Source: Lysinibacillus sp. ZYM-1 (GTDB taxonomy: Bacteria > Bacillota > Bacilli > Bacillales_A > Planococcaceae). Taken from it: a DNA stretch of 64,000 nucleotides. The stretch lies in NCBI RefSeq assembly GCF_001308875.1, contig NZ_KQ465123.1, positions 37,622 through 101,621 on the forward strand, in the 5' to 3' direction. The notes under the pieces are model-generated. The model was not told where the DNA came from. It worked only from the letters and a program-made list of their open reading frames with translations, and searched no databases. Each line of letters opens with the position of its first letter. The stretch's first letter is position 1. This document shows, in pieces, positions 26,709-36,308 of this stretch. The position numbers and the translations under genes were made by a program.

Positions 26709-27785
26709 GTGAAACAACAAACAATCATTTTAACCGGTGGTGGGACAGCTGGCCATGTATCGTTAAACCAAGCGATACTCCCGTCTTTACTTGAACTAGG
26801 TTATGATGTCCACTATATTGGCTCAGAACAAGGTATTGAAAAAGAATTAATTGGCGAGGCATTCCCTAATGTCCCATTTTATGGCATTGCGAGTGGTAAA
26901 CTGCGTCGTTACTTTTCGATGAAAAATTTTACAGACCCATTTAAAGTGCTTGCTGGAATGATGCAGGCTTTTCGTATTATTAAAAAAGTAAAGCCTCAGG
27001 TTGTATTTTCAAAAGGGGGCTTCGTCTCTGTCCCTGTTGTCATGGCAGCCAAACTTGCAGGTGTCCCGGTTGTCATCCATGAGTCAGATGTGACACCAGG
27101 GCTTGCCAATAAAATTGCCCTACCTTTTGCCTCTCATGTGTTCACCATTTTTGAAGAAACGCTGAAGCATCTACCAAAAGAAAAAGCAACCTGCACAGGT
27201 TCCATTATTCGTCCTGAATTGTTGCAAGGGGAAAGAGCAAAGGGGTTAGCTTACTGTGGTTTCACGACATTAAAACCTGTTTTACTAGTGATGGGTGGCA
27301 GTCTAGGCTCGGTTGTTCTGAATGATGCCCTCCGAAAAAATTTACCCGAGCTGTTAAAACAGTTTTACATTATTCATTTATGTGGGAAAGGGAACTATGA
27401 TCAATCGTTAGAGTCAATGTCTGGCTACAAGCAATTTGAGTATGTCACGACAGAGCTGCCTGATTTAATGCATGCAGCAGACTTCATCGTGTCTCGAGCG
27501 GGGTCAAACTCGATCTTTGAATTTTTGGCACTTCATAAACCAATGCTTTTGGTGCCTTTATCTGCCCAAAAAAGCCGTGGTGATCAAATCTTGAATGCTA
27601 ATTTATTTAAAAAACAGGGCTATGCAGAAGTGTTACAAGAAGAAGCATTAACGAAGGAATCCTTTATGAAGTCTGTTTATACATTAACAGAGCGTAAAGT
27701 GGAAATGGTTGAAACGATGTCCAAAACACAAAAACCAAAAACACCTGACGAGATGGCGTCATTAATTTTACACTATCAAAAATAA
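26709..27785 (+). CDS. murG: UDP-N-acetylglucosamine transferase MurG-type (stand-alone copy)
   Basis: A 358-residue GT28 enzyme that adds GlcNAc to lipid I at the inner face of the membrane, producing lipid II. Seen: the glycine-rich [15 protein letters not shown] near the N-terminus, [32 protein letters not shown], the second glycine loop [13 protein letters not shown], and the donor-site [14 protein letters not shown]. The neighbours are a MATE pump and an acetyltransferase, not division or mur genes, so this resembles the second MurG-like copy known in some Bacilli. GTG start. Confidence 0.88.
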   Translation: MKQQTIILTGGGTAGHVSLNQAILPSLLELGYDVHYIGSEQGIEKELIGEAFPNVPFYGIASGKLRRYFSMKNFTDPFKVLAGMMQAFRIIKKVKPQVVFSKGGFVSVPVVMAAKLAGVPVVIHESDVTPGLANKIALPFASHVFTIFEETLKHLPKEKATCTGSIIRPELLQGERAKGLAYCGFTTLKPVLLVMGGSLGSVVLNDALRKNLPELLKQFYIIHLCGKGNYDQSLESMSGYKQFEYVTTELPDLMHAADFIVSRAGSNSIFEFLALHKPMLLVPLSAQKSRGDQILNANLFKKQGYAEVLQEEALTKESFMKSVYTLTERKVEMVETMSKTQKPKTPDEMASLILHYQK

Positions 27786-27805
27786 AGACAATATAAAAAA
27801 GCAAA

Positions 27806-27852
27806 AAGCTATGAGGGATGTCGATGACGATAACACCTCATAGCTTCTTTTC
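27806..27852. terminator. Bidirectional terminator
   Basis: Stem AAGCTATGAGG/CCTCATAGCTT, then TTCTTTTCTT. It lies between convergent murG and acetyltransferase genes. Confidence 0.75.
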
Positions 27853-27869
27853 TTCTTATTAAAGTATCC

Positions 27870-28418
27870 TTACATTGCTTGCTCTTCGCCTTCTTGCATT
27901 TGATACGCAGTTGTTAAATAGAATAAATCTTTTGGAATTTTAAATAAAGTAAATTGTGCCTTACCGCTATTGACTTGTGCTAACAAAGTTGGATGACTTT
28001 CATTGGCACTCACGACATAGGGTAGCTTTAATGCAGCACGCTGTGATTTTATATTTTCAACACGAATACGGAGGAATACCGTATGGAAATTGTAGTCAAA
28101 AAATAACTCGTTCAAAAAAAGCATTTTCGCTTTTTGATTATAGCCTTTTCCTTGGTAAGGGAGTCCAATCCACGTTCCTAAAAAGCCTGCACCGTCTTCA
28201 ACATCGTGTATACTAATGGTGCCGATTGGTTGACCCCAGTCATCAGTGATGGTCCTCGAGATAGCGAGTCCTCTCGCCTCCTCTTCGATCAGTTGCTTTG
28301 TCATAAACCAATATTCATCAGCGGATGTGGCTTTCTGACGGACAAAAGGGAATACAGAAGGGTGTGATAATAGCTCATAAAGCTCTGTACATTCATGCAG
28401 GTCTCGATGTTTAAGCAT
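27870..28418 (-). CDS. GNAT family acetyltransferase (RimJ/RimL-like)
   Basis: A 182-residue GNAT protein: start HRDLHECTELYELLSHPSVF, the central ISIHDVEDGAGFLGTWIGLP strand pair, acetyl-CoA loop YQGKGYNQKAKMLFLNEL, and VFLRIRVENIKSQRAALKL in the C-terminal strand-helix. This layout is that of the RimJ/RimL group acting on amino groups of proteins or small molecules. ATG with GGAGGCG upstream. The 540-bp region beyond (28419-28961) is AT-rich with no reading frame that I can support. Confidence 0.82.
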   Translation of the reverse strand: MLKHRDLHECTELYELLSHPSVFPFVRQKATSADEYWFMTKQLIEEEARGLAISRTITDDWGQPIGTISIHDVEDGAGFLGTWIGLPYQGKGYNQKAKMLFLNELFFDYNFHTVFLRIRVENIKSQRAALKLPYVVSANESHPTLLAQVNSGKAQFTLFKIPKDLFYLTTAYQMQEGEEQAM

Positions 28419-28961
28419 ACGAAACGCCTCCTTTACTAGGGTAGTTAAAACAATTCCGTTGAAGCATAAAGAAGAAAACTAAATTTCGTACTGGAATTAA
28501 AACCCAAAGAACTAGACGTTATAACTATGAAATTCCATAATCTCCCGCTGTCTTACTGATTTCGACCATACCGAAAAAAGACTAGTTTTTTAAATATAAT
28601 ATAACATACGAGCTGTTTGATGCAATCATTTTGCTCGTAAAAACCAAAATTTTAAGTTTAATAGTCAGTAAATTCTGATAAATGAATAGAAATGGCTCAT
28701 TTATTTGACCATGTTTCATGTTAAGTCGATTCTATCACTTTTATCTAGAATTAATCATTTTTCTACATCTTTAGTAGTATTTAGTTTTGTTTTAATAGAC
28801 AAAATATCAAAAAATACCCTTAAAAGGATATAATTTATCGAATTCTAAAAAGGTAATTTTTTATTTTTATGTTATAATAGTAGTATTAGTTTTAACGTAT
28901 AATTAAGCATATACATAGCATTTTTTATAATGATGGTAATGGCTTTTCTGGGGGTGACAGT

Positions 28962-30989
28962 ATGGATTATCTTTTAAGCGATGATTTCTTTAATCAATTA
29001 TTTATTGGCAATGATTTTGTTTTTCTTATGAAAAAAGTAGAGGAAGATTTTCAATATATTCGCTTAAACCATGCAGCTCGAGAACTGTTATCGCTCGAGG
29101 CGATTGGAAAAATGCTTTCTGCCGTAACTTCGAAGCGAAATTTTTCGATCATTCAGAAAAACTATCTACATGCAATTGCAGAACATAATCAGGTTGACTA
29201 TGTAGATTATGCATATGTGCAGTCGGAGGTTCGTAAATACGAAACAACCGTACGGCCATTGCACTTTAACAAGGAAGACTATGTTTTAGCAATTACCAAG
29301 GAAATTCATTATGATCGTAGTATTGAAGATAAATTTTTGTTTATGCGGTCGATGTTCGATCATGCCTTTTTTTCGACCGTCGTGTTATCAGCTGAAGGTA
29401 TGATATATGAAGTGAATTCAAGCTTTATGGAAAATTTTCAATTAGATAATGAAACCGTCAAACAAAAAATGTTTATTGATTTACCGATTGTGCCTAAAGA
29501 AGAAGTACAGCAAATTAAGATGTGCTTACAAAAAGCCGCAAGAGGAGAAAACGTTGATGAAAAGTTTGTAAAATTACTTACGTTGGACCAACAAGAACGC
29601 ATGTATTTACTGTCACTATCACCTGTTATGCAGGAGGATAATTCCTTTGCTATCTTTCTTATTATGCAGGATTTCACACAGTTCACCTTGCAAAAGGCAG
29701 AGCTGCGTTCAAAATCCCACGGTCTTGAAGTGTTTAAGTCGGCATTAAATTCAGCTACAGCCATTGCTGTTTTAGATAGTGCAGGCAATATTTTAGAAGT
29801 GAGCGAGATGTTTTTACAAGCTTCAGGCTACACTGCAGAGGAATTGATTGGTCAGCCCTATGCGTTACTTGAGCCACGCTATCAAACACAAAGTTTTTTA
29901 CAATTAATCAATGACAATCTTGCTGCTGGGGAGATCTGGCGAGGAGAGCTGTGCTATCGCACGAAATATCATGCAGATTATTGGGTGGAGGCGACCATTG
30001 TTCCATTAAAAAATGAGTTCGGTCAGATTGAACAAATTTTAACCATTAACTATGATATTACAGACAAGAATAGAATGTTCACAGAATTAAAAAATATTGA
30101 ACGAACTTTCCGCTTAATTACGGAAAATACAAATGATTTAATCGTGATTACCAATGAAGATGGCATCATTATTTATGCCTCGCCTTCCTATGGAATATAC
30201 TTAGGCTATGAAAATGTGGAGCTGCAAGGTCAGTTTTATAGTGCCATTATCGATAGAGAAAGCCAACACGAATGGCAAACATTTTTAAATAATTTTACTG
30301 GTCAGACTGATAAGCAGTTCGAGCTATTGCTTAAGGCGAAGGACGGCACACCCATTTGGACAGAAGGTAATGTCACAGTGGTGCATGACCCCGATCGAGA
30401 AAAAGTTTCTCAAATTATGATGGTGTCCCGTGAAATTACTCATCGCAAAGAAAGAGAAAATGATTTGCTTTATCTGGCTTATCATGATTCTTTAACACAA
30501 CTACCTAATCGACGTTATTTACAAAAAGAATTTCCTAAAATATTAGCGGAAGCCAACGAAAATCATACTAGTGTGGCGTTGCTTTTTTTAGATGGTGATG
30601 ATTTTAAAGAGGTAAATGACCGCTTTGGTCATGATACAGGGGATGCCTTTATCCAGCACTTTGGTCAGGCTTTGAGCAATACCGTTAGAAGTCATGATAT
30701 CGTTATTCGAATAGGGGGCGACGAATTTCTTGTCATCTTAACAGGTTTAACGAGAGAGATCGAAAAAAGACATAGCCAAATTATGCATATTATTCGTCGC
30801 ATTCGGGATGAATTAACAGCAGGCTGGATGATTGAGGATCATCTGTTCACACCTACTGCTTCGATAGGAATTTCTTATTATCCAGATCATGCCCAAACAT
30901 TGAATGAATTAATGGATTTAGCTGATCAAGCTTTATATAAATCAAAAGAATCTGGAAAAAATAATCTCTATATTTCAGAAGCTCACTAA
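28962..30989 (+). CDS. Diguanylate cyclase with several PAS domains
   Basis: A 675-residue cytoplasmic signalling protein without membrane helices. It has roughly four PAS-like segments (about 15-120, 130-245, 255-370, 380-500; the last two clearly PAS, e.g. GYTAEELIGQPYALLEP). A GGDEF domain (about 510-672) has the intact catalytic motif RIGGDEFLVIL and an inhibitory RxxD site (RSHD) five residues before it. No EAL domain. It should make c-di-GMP with product feedback. GGGGGTGA RBS. Confidence 0.9.
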   Translation: MDYLLSDDFFNQLFIGNDFVFLMKKVEEDFQYIRLNHAARELLSLEAIGKMLSAVTSKRNFSIIQKNYLHAIAEHNQVDYVDYAYVQSEVRKYETTVRPLHFNKEDYVLAITKEIHYDRSIEDKFLFMRSMFDHAFFSTVVLSAEGMIYEVNSSFMENFQLDNETVKQKMFIDLPIVPKEEVQQIKMCLQKAARGENVDEKFVKLLTLDQQERMYLLSLSPVMQEDNSFAIFLIMQDFTQFTLQKAELRSKSHGLEVFKSALNSATAIAVLDSAGNILEVSEMFLQASGYTAEELIGQPYALLEPRYQTQSFLQLINDNLAAGEIWRGELCYRTKYHADYWVEATIVPLKNEFGQIEQILTINYDITDKNRMFTELKNIERTFRLITENTNDLIVITNEDGIIIYASPSYGIYLGYENVELQGQFYSAIIDRESQHEWQTFLNNFTGQTDKQFELLLKAKDGTPIWTEGNVTVVHDPDREKVSQIMMVSREITHRKERENDLLYLAYHDSLTQLPNRRYLQKEFPKILAEANENHTSVALLFLDGDDFKEVNDRFGHDTGDAFIQHFGQALSNTVRSHDIVIRIGGDEFLVILTGLTREIEKRHSQIMHIIRRIRDELTAGWMIEDHLFTPTASIGISYYPDHAQTLNELMDLADQALYKSKESGKNNLYISEAH

Positions 30990-31035
30990 AAAAGTCTGTC
31001 CACAAGTTATTCCTTGTGAGACAGACTTTTTATTT
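30988..31035 (+). terminator. Rho-independent terminator
   Basis: A long stem AAAAGTCTGTCCACAAG pairing with 31013-31031, then TTTATTT. It overlaps the stop codon of the GGDEF gene. Confidence 0.9.
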
Positions 31036-31102
31036 GGTGTTATGCTATAACAGTATAGGGATAAAAATCCTACATCGTTATTTCGGAATAGAAGGTGATT
31101 AT

Positions 31103-31777
31103 ATGCCTAAGAAAATATTGTTAGTGGAAGATGAAAAGCATATCGCTCGTTTTGTCGAGCTAGAATTACAGCATGAAGGTTACGAAGTGACAGTAGCCTT
31201 TGAAGGTCGTGAAGGTCTATCCTTGGCAACAACTGAACAATTTGATGTGCTTTTATTAGATGTGATGTTACCGGGTATCAATGGGATTGAAATTTGTCGG
31301 CGTGTTAGGACGCAATCTCAGGTGCCGATTATTTTAATCACGGCAAGAGATGCTGTCATGGACCGTGTGGCAGGCTTAGACGCAGGGGCAGATGACTATA
31401 TTGTCAAGCCGTTTGCAATTGAAGAATTATTGGCTAGAATCCGAACGATTTTACGTCGTGCAACACCAGAGTCAGCAAACAGTGAATCCTTGCGCTTACG
31501 TGATATCGAGATAGATGTTGCAGCCTATGAAGTTTTCGTTCAAGGGAATAAACTCGACTTAACAAAGACAGAATATGATTTACTGAAACTATTAATCGAG
31601 CACAAAAATAGAGTTTGTACGCGTGAGCATATTTTAACATCCGTATGGGGCTACGATACAGATATTGAGACCAATGTGGTAGATGTGTATATACGTCATT
31701 TACGGACCAAGCTCCCAGGGGATATGAATGCCTATATTGAAACGGTGCGAGGAGTTGGGTATGTGATGCGGGAATGA
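31103..31777 (+). CDS. OmpR-family response regulator
   Basis: A 224-residue regulator: receiver (KILLVEDEKHIARFVELEL; phospho-Asp in VLLLDVMLPGINGIE; ITARD; Lys in YIVKPF) and a C-terminal winged helix (LTKTEYDLLKLLIEH to YIETVRGVGYVMRE). The start is ATG 31103 after GAAGGTGAT; an upstream frame to 31016 runs through the preceding terminator and is rejected. It overlaps the kinase start by 4 bp. Domain style resembles ArlR/CovR-type regulators; regulon unknown. Confidence 0.92.
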   Translation: MPKKILLVEDEKHIARFVELELQHEGYEVTVAFEGREGLSLATTEQFDVLLLDVMLPGINGIEICRRVRTQSQVPIILITARDAVMDRVAGLDAGADDYIVKPFAIEELLARIRTILRRATPESANSESLRLRDIEIDVAAYEVFVQGNKLDLTKTEYDLLKLLIEHKNRVCTREHILTSVWGYDTDIETNVVDVYIRHLRTKLPGDMNAYIETVRGVGYVMRE

Positions 31778-33159
31778 ACAAGTTAAAAACGTATTTTCGC
31801 CATCAATCTCTGCAGAAAAAATGGATGCTTACCTCAAGCAGTGTGATTTTCTTTAGCTATACGATTATTTGCGTAGTTGTATATATTTCCCTTCATACTT
31901 GGCTATTAAATGATGAAGAAAGTAAAGTTGAACGTACTAGTAGGGATATTATTTCATTTTTACAATCACAGGGACCCGATATTACCATCCAACAAATTCA
32001 ACAAAATACTGGTTTACTCAAATCGATTGTTGATCGTGATGAAACTGTTAGAATGTTTAATGCAGATGGCGTGGATATTTTGCGTATCAATAATACTTCA
32101 GCTGCCGCACCACTTAGCTCAATGCAGGAGATTTTTGAGACGACTATTGACAAGCAGGATGTGCTAGTAATTAACGAACCAATTCGCCTAGGCTTTTTCC
32201 AAGGGTATATCCAAGTTGTACATCCGCTCACTGGTTTCCAATCGTTAATGCACTATCTATTAACAGCGATGCTCATCGCAGGTCTTGGGGCATTGGTGTT
32301 ATCAGGCTCCATTGGGTATTATCTAGCGAATTATTTAATGAAACCATTGCATGAATTACGTGCATCCATGAAAATGGTGATGGATCAAGGCTTTAATGAG
32401 CCCATTCAGCTAACTTACACGTCTCACGATGAGATTGGCGATCTATTGAAAATGTACAATGCTATGATGAATGAGCTGCAAATTTCTTTTACACAGCAAC
32501 AACAATTTGTCGCAGATGCTTCTCATGAGCTACGTACGCCAATCCAAGCAATCGAGGGACATCTTTCCCTGTTAAAAAGATGGGGCAAGAATGATCCAGC
32601 TATTTTAGAGGAATCTATTGATACATCATTAACAGAAATTGCCCGAATGCGTAAAATGATCGAGGAATTATTAGAGCTTGCAAGACGTGAGGAAAAAGAT
32701 GAAACGAGTGAGGCGAATGCAATAGCGGTGATCCAAGCTGTTATGGATGAGATGGGACTTGTACACCCGAAAGCGCGAATAACGCTGTCGAAAAATGGAG
32801 AAATAGGTCCTTTATTTATTACCGAAAATGCACTAAGTCAAATCATTCGTAATATAATAGAGAATGCAATTCGTTATTGTGAAAAAATTCCTGAGATACA
32901 AATTTCTATTTCTGTTGCTGGAAATTATGCATGTTTAGAAATTGCTGATAATGGTATAGGAATAGCAAAAGACAATATCCCTTTTATATTTGATCGTTTT
33001 TATCGAGTGGATGAGGCAAGAAACCGTCAAATCGGTGGAACTGGCTTAGGGCTGAGTATTTCGAAGATGCTCCTAGAAAAATACAATGCAACGGTAGAAG
33101 TCAAGAGTGAGGTTAATATTGGAACCGTTTTCTCGTTGAATATCCCGCTAAAATATTAA
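31774..33159 (+). CDS. Membrane sensor histidine kinase (ArlS-like)
   Basis: A 461-residue kinase: helix (about 16-40), extracytoplasmic domain (about 41-155), helix (about 160-185), HAMP, HisKA with FVADASHELRTPIQAIEGH, and HATPase with N-box ENAIRYCEKIPE, G1 DNGIGIAKDN, F-box FDRFYRVDEARN and G2 GGTGLGLSIS. Its partner is the response regulator that overlaps its start. The HAMP-HisKA layout and the unusually long loop fit the ArlS group. The signal is unknown. Confidence 0.92.
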   Translation: MNKLKTYFRHQSLQKKWMLTSSSVIFFSYTIICVVVYISLHTWLLNDEESKVERTSRDIISFLQSQGPDITIQQIQQNTGLLKSIVDRDETVRMFNADGVDILRINNTSAAAPLSSMQEIFETTIDKQDVLVINEPIRLGFFQGYIQVVHPLTGFQSLMHYLLTAMLIAGLGALVLSGSIGYYLANYLMKPLHELRASMKMVMDQGFNEPIQLTYTSHDEIGDLLKMYNAMMNELQISFTQQQQFVADASHELRTPIQAIEGHLSLLKRWGKNDPAILEESIDTSLTEIARMRKMIEELLELARREEKDETSEANAIAVIQAVMDEMGLVHPKARITLSKNGEIGPLFITENALSQIIRNIIENAIRYCEKIPEIQISISVAGNYACLEIADNGIGIAKDNIPFIFDRFYRVDEARNRQIGGTGLGLSISKMLLEKYNATVEVKSEVNIGTVFSLNIPLKY

Positions 33160-33269
33160 GAAAAATGCACGCTTTATTTCATAATTTCATCCTTTGCGAA
33201 AAAAATTGCTTAATTTGCTAAAAAGAGTTGTATTTTTTGTGAAGAGTAGTAAGATTGAGATGGAAAAAA

Positions 33270-33318
33270 CGTTCTTTAAAATATGGAAAAGTAGTGTGAA
33301 ACATTCTTTTAAAGAACG
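33270..33318 (+). promoter_or_regulatory. Inverted repeat upstream of odhA
   Basis: A perfect 12-bp dyad CGTTCTTTAAAA (33270-33281) and TTTTAAAGAACG (33307-33318), 25 bases apart, about 75 bp before the odhA start. No T-run follows, so it is unlikely to be a terminator. It may be a paired operator or an mRNA leader stem. Confidence 0.45.
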
Positions 33319-33391
33319 GCTAAATATTATATAATTAATTGCAATTTAATTAATGGAACTGCCGAAAGGCAAAATTTGGAGGTCATTTTTC

Positions 33392-36217
33392 ATGTCGAAC
33401 AACGTTACAACTGTAAGTTCTCCATGGTCAGCTTTCTCTGGTCCTAACCTAGGATATGTGATGGAGCAATACGACTTATTCTTACAGTCTCCTGAAGAAG
33501 TAGAACCGGAGTTAGTTTCTTTATTCCAACAATTTGGTGCACCAGTAGTAGTAGAAGGTGAAGTAGCTGTAGCTAGTCATACAGCAGCGGCTCCTGCTGG
33601 CGATTACAAAAAAGTATTAGCCGCTGTGAAATTAGCTGACGCAATCCGTTCACACGGTCATTTAGCGGCAGATATTTATCCTCTGAAAAACCGTGAACTA
33701 CAAACAGCTCAAATTGAAGAAAGTGCGTTCAACTTAAGCGCTGCAGATTTAGCTGAAATTCCTGCAGCAATCTTCTTCAAAGATGTGCCAGCAAACGTGA
33801 AAAATGGTAAGGATGCAATCGACTATTTAAAAGCTATTTATACAAATAAAGTAGCATTTGAATATGAACACGTAGTATCTACAGAAGAACGTGATTGGAT
33901 TCAAGCACAAATTGAATCAGGCTCTTTCCAACAAGCATTATCTTCTGATGAAAAGAAAGCCTTATTAGATCGTTTAACACGTGTTGAAAATTTCGAGAAA
34001 TTTATCCATAAAACATTTGTAGGACAAAAGCGTTTCTCTGGTGAGGGCTTAGATACGCAAATCGTACTATTTGATGAAATCATTAAAACTGCAGAAGCGG
34101 TAAATGTTGAAAATGTGCGTATTGGTATGGCACACCGCGGTCGTTTAAATGTTTTAACACATATTTTAAATAAACCTTATGACATGATGTTCTCTGACTT
34201 TGCTCATGTATCAAATGATTTATTTATGCCGGAAAATGGCCGCCTTGAAATTACAAAAGGTTGGACAGGTGATGTGAAATACCATATGGGTGCTTCATAC
34301 AACCGTGAATCTGGTATGAATGTGAAACTTGCTTACAACCCTTCTCACTTAGAAGTTGGCAATCCAGTTGTACTAGGTGCTACTCGTGCATCACAAGATG
34401 ATACTTCAAAACCAGGTCAAGCGGTTCATAATCGCACAAAAGGCTTAGGAATTCTTGTGCATGGTGATGCAGCATTCCCAGGTCAAGGGATTGTGACTGA
34501 AGTCTTAAACTTCGCTAAAACAGAAGGCTTTACAACAGGTGGTACAATTCACATTATTGCGAATAATATGATTGGTTTCACGACTGAACAATATGATTCT
34601 CGTTCTTCTGTCTACTCTTCTGACCCAGCAAAAGGGTATGAAGTACCAGTAGTACATGTGAATGCAGATAGCCCTGAAGCAGTGGCAACAGTAGGTCGTT
34701 TTGCAGCTAATTACCGTCAAAAATTTGGTAAAGATATTGTTGTTGATTTAGTTGGTTACCGCCGTCATGGTCATAATGAAACAGATGATCCAACGGTTAC
34801 AAACCCAGAAACGTATAAATTAGTAGTTAAACACGAAACTGTGCGTGCGTTATATGGTGCACAACTAGTAACAGAAGGTCTTGTATCAGCTGACGATGTG
34901 GCTGCTTTAGATACAGCTATTTATGCAGAAATGCAAGCTGCTTATGATCATGTAAAAGAAATGGCTGCGAAAGATGAACATCTTCATTTAGAAATGCCAG
35001 AGGAATTAAAAATAGAATTCCCACAAATGGATACAGCAGTTGGTGCAGAACGTTTAGGTAATATCAATGAAGAGCTTTTAGTGTTTGAAGAAAACTTCGA
35101 GCCACAGAAAAAGCTTGGTAAAATTTTAGAAAAACGTCGTGATGCATTTGCATCTGCAAAAATCGACTGGGGTCATGCGGAAACTTTAGCTTATGCAACA
35201 ATTATCCAAGATGGCACACCAGTACGTTTCACAGGTCAAGATGCACAACGTGGTACATTCTCACAACGTCACTTAGTGCTTCATGATAAAAACAATGGCA
35301 ATGTCTTTACACCACTTCACCATATTACAGGTGCAAGTGCATCCTTTACAGTACACAATTCACCACTGACTGAAGCAGGGGTAGTTGGCTTTGAGTATGG
35401 TTACAACCTAGAAAACGGCCATGTGTTAACAGTTTGGGAAGCACAATTTGGTGACTTTGCGAATATGGCACAAGTGATGTTTGATAACTTTATTTCAGGG
35501 GCACGCTCTAAATGGGGTCAAAAATCTGGCATGGTTATTCTATTGCCACATGGTTATGAAGGCCAAGGTCCAGAGCACTCTTCTAGCCGTATGGAACGTT
35601 ATTTACAAATGTCTGCAGAAAATAACTGGTTTGTAGCAAACTGCTCGAATGCAGGTAACTACTATCACTTATTACGCCGTCAAGCAGCGTTATTAGGCAC
35701 TGAAGGTGTACGTCCACTTGTAGTCGTATCACCAAAATCATTATTGCGTCACCCATTAGCGGCTGCTAATGCTGAGCAATTAGCAAATGGTTCATTCCAA
35801 GAAGTGATTGAACAACCGGGCTTAGGTACAAAACCAGAAGCTGTAGAACGCATCGTTTTAGGTACAGGTAAAGTAATGATCGACTTAGCAGAACGTGTGA
35901 AAGACGGAGAAGGCTTCGATCACCTACACATTGTTCGTGTAGAACAACTTTACCCATTCCCAAAAGAGCAAGTTGCTGGTATTATTGCTAAGTATCCTAA
36001 TACTAAAGAAATCGTTTGGGTACAAGAAGAACCTAAAAACCAAGGCTCATGGAATTATGCATTAGAAACATTATATGAACTTGCAGAAGGTAAAAAGCTT
36101 CGCTATGTAGGTCGTCCTGCAATGAGCTCAACTTCTGAAGGGGATGCAGATTCTCATAAAGCAGCACAATCATCTCTTATTGAAGAAGCTGTTGCTGAGC
36201 CAGTAAAGGTTAAATAA
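33392..36217 (+). CDS. odhA: 2-oxoglutarate dehydrogenase E1 component
   Basis: A 941-residue thiamine-diphosphate enzyme, the first component of the 2-oxoglutarate dehydrogenase complex of the TCA cycle; it decarboxylates 2-oxoglutarate and passes the succinyl group to E2. Seen: GMAHRGRLNVLTHIL, KYHMGAS, HLEVGNPVVLG, HGDAAFPGQGIV, GYRRHGHNETDDP (ThDP region), RTFSQRH-like GTFSQRH, and LPHGYEGQGPEHSSSRMER. The start is ATG 33392 after TTTGGAGG; an earlier ATG at 33353 precedes the RBS. Codon use is highly biased (many GTA/GCA/CGT), as for abundant proteins. Confidence 0.96.
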   Translation: MSNNVTTVSSPWSAFSGPNLGYVMEQYDLFLQSPEEVEPELVSLFQQFGAPVVVEGEVAVASHTAAAPAGDYKKVLAAVKLADAIRSHGHLAADIYPLKNRELQTAQIEESAFNLSAADLAEIPAAIFFKDVPANVKNGKDAIDYLKAIYTNKVAFEYEHVVSTEERDWIQAQIESGSFQQALSSDEKKALLDRLTRVENFEKFIHKTFVGQKRFSGEGLDTQIVLFDEIIKTAEAVNVENVRIGMAHRGRLNVLTHILNKPYDMMFSDFAHVSNDLFMPENGRLEITKGWTGDVKYHMGASYNRESGMNVKLAYNPSHLEVGNPVVLGATRASQDDTSKPGQAVHNRTKGLGILVHGDAAFPGQGIVTEVLNFAKTEGFTTGGTIHIIANNMIGFTTEQYDSRSSVYSSDPAKGYEVPVVHVNADSPEAVATVGRFAANYRQKFGKDIVVDLVGYRRHGHNETDDPTVTNPETYKLVVKHETVRALYGAQLVTEGLVSADDVAALDTAIYAEMQAAYDHVKEMAAKDEHLHLEMPEELKIEFPQMDTAVGAERLGNINEELLVFEENFEPQKKLGKILEKRRDAFASAKIDWGHAETLAYATIIQDGTPVRFTGQDAQRGTFSQRHLVLHDKNNGNVFTPLHHITGASASFTVHNSPLTEAGVVGFEYGYNLENGHVLTVWEAQFGDFANMAQVMFDNFISGARSKWGQKSGMVILLPHGYEGQGPEHSSSRMERYLQMSAENNWFVANCSNAGNYYHLLRRQAALLGTEGVRPLVVVSPKSLLRHPLAAANAEQLANGSFQEVIEQPGLGTKPEAVERIVLGTGKVMIDLAERVKDGEGFDHLHIVRVEQLYPFPKEQVAGIIAKYPNTKEIVWVQEEPKNQGSWNYALETLYELAEGKKLRYVGRPAMSSTSEGDADSHKAAQSSLIEEAVAEPVKVK

Positions 36218-36238
36218 TCACATATAAATATTGAAAGC

Positions 36239-36270
36239 GGGGCTACTTGCCCTCAAGCAGTAGCCCTTTT
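36239..36270 (+). terminator. Terminator-like hairpin between odhA and odhB
   Basis: Stem GGGCTACT/AGTAGCCC with inner TTG/CAA, then TTTTATG. The short T-run suggests partial termination or an RNA-processing site inside the operon. Confidence 0.6.
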
Positions 36271-36308
36271 ATGTGCGTCATGCACGTTAATCAAAGGAGG
36301 AAATGAAA

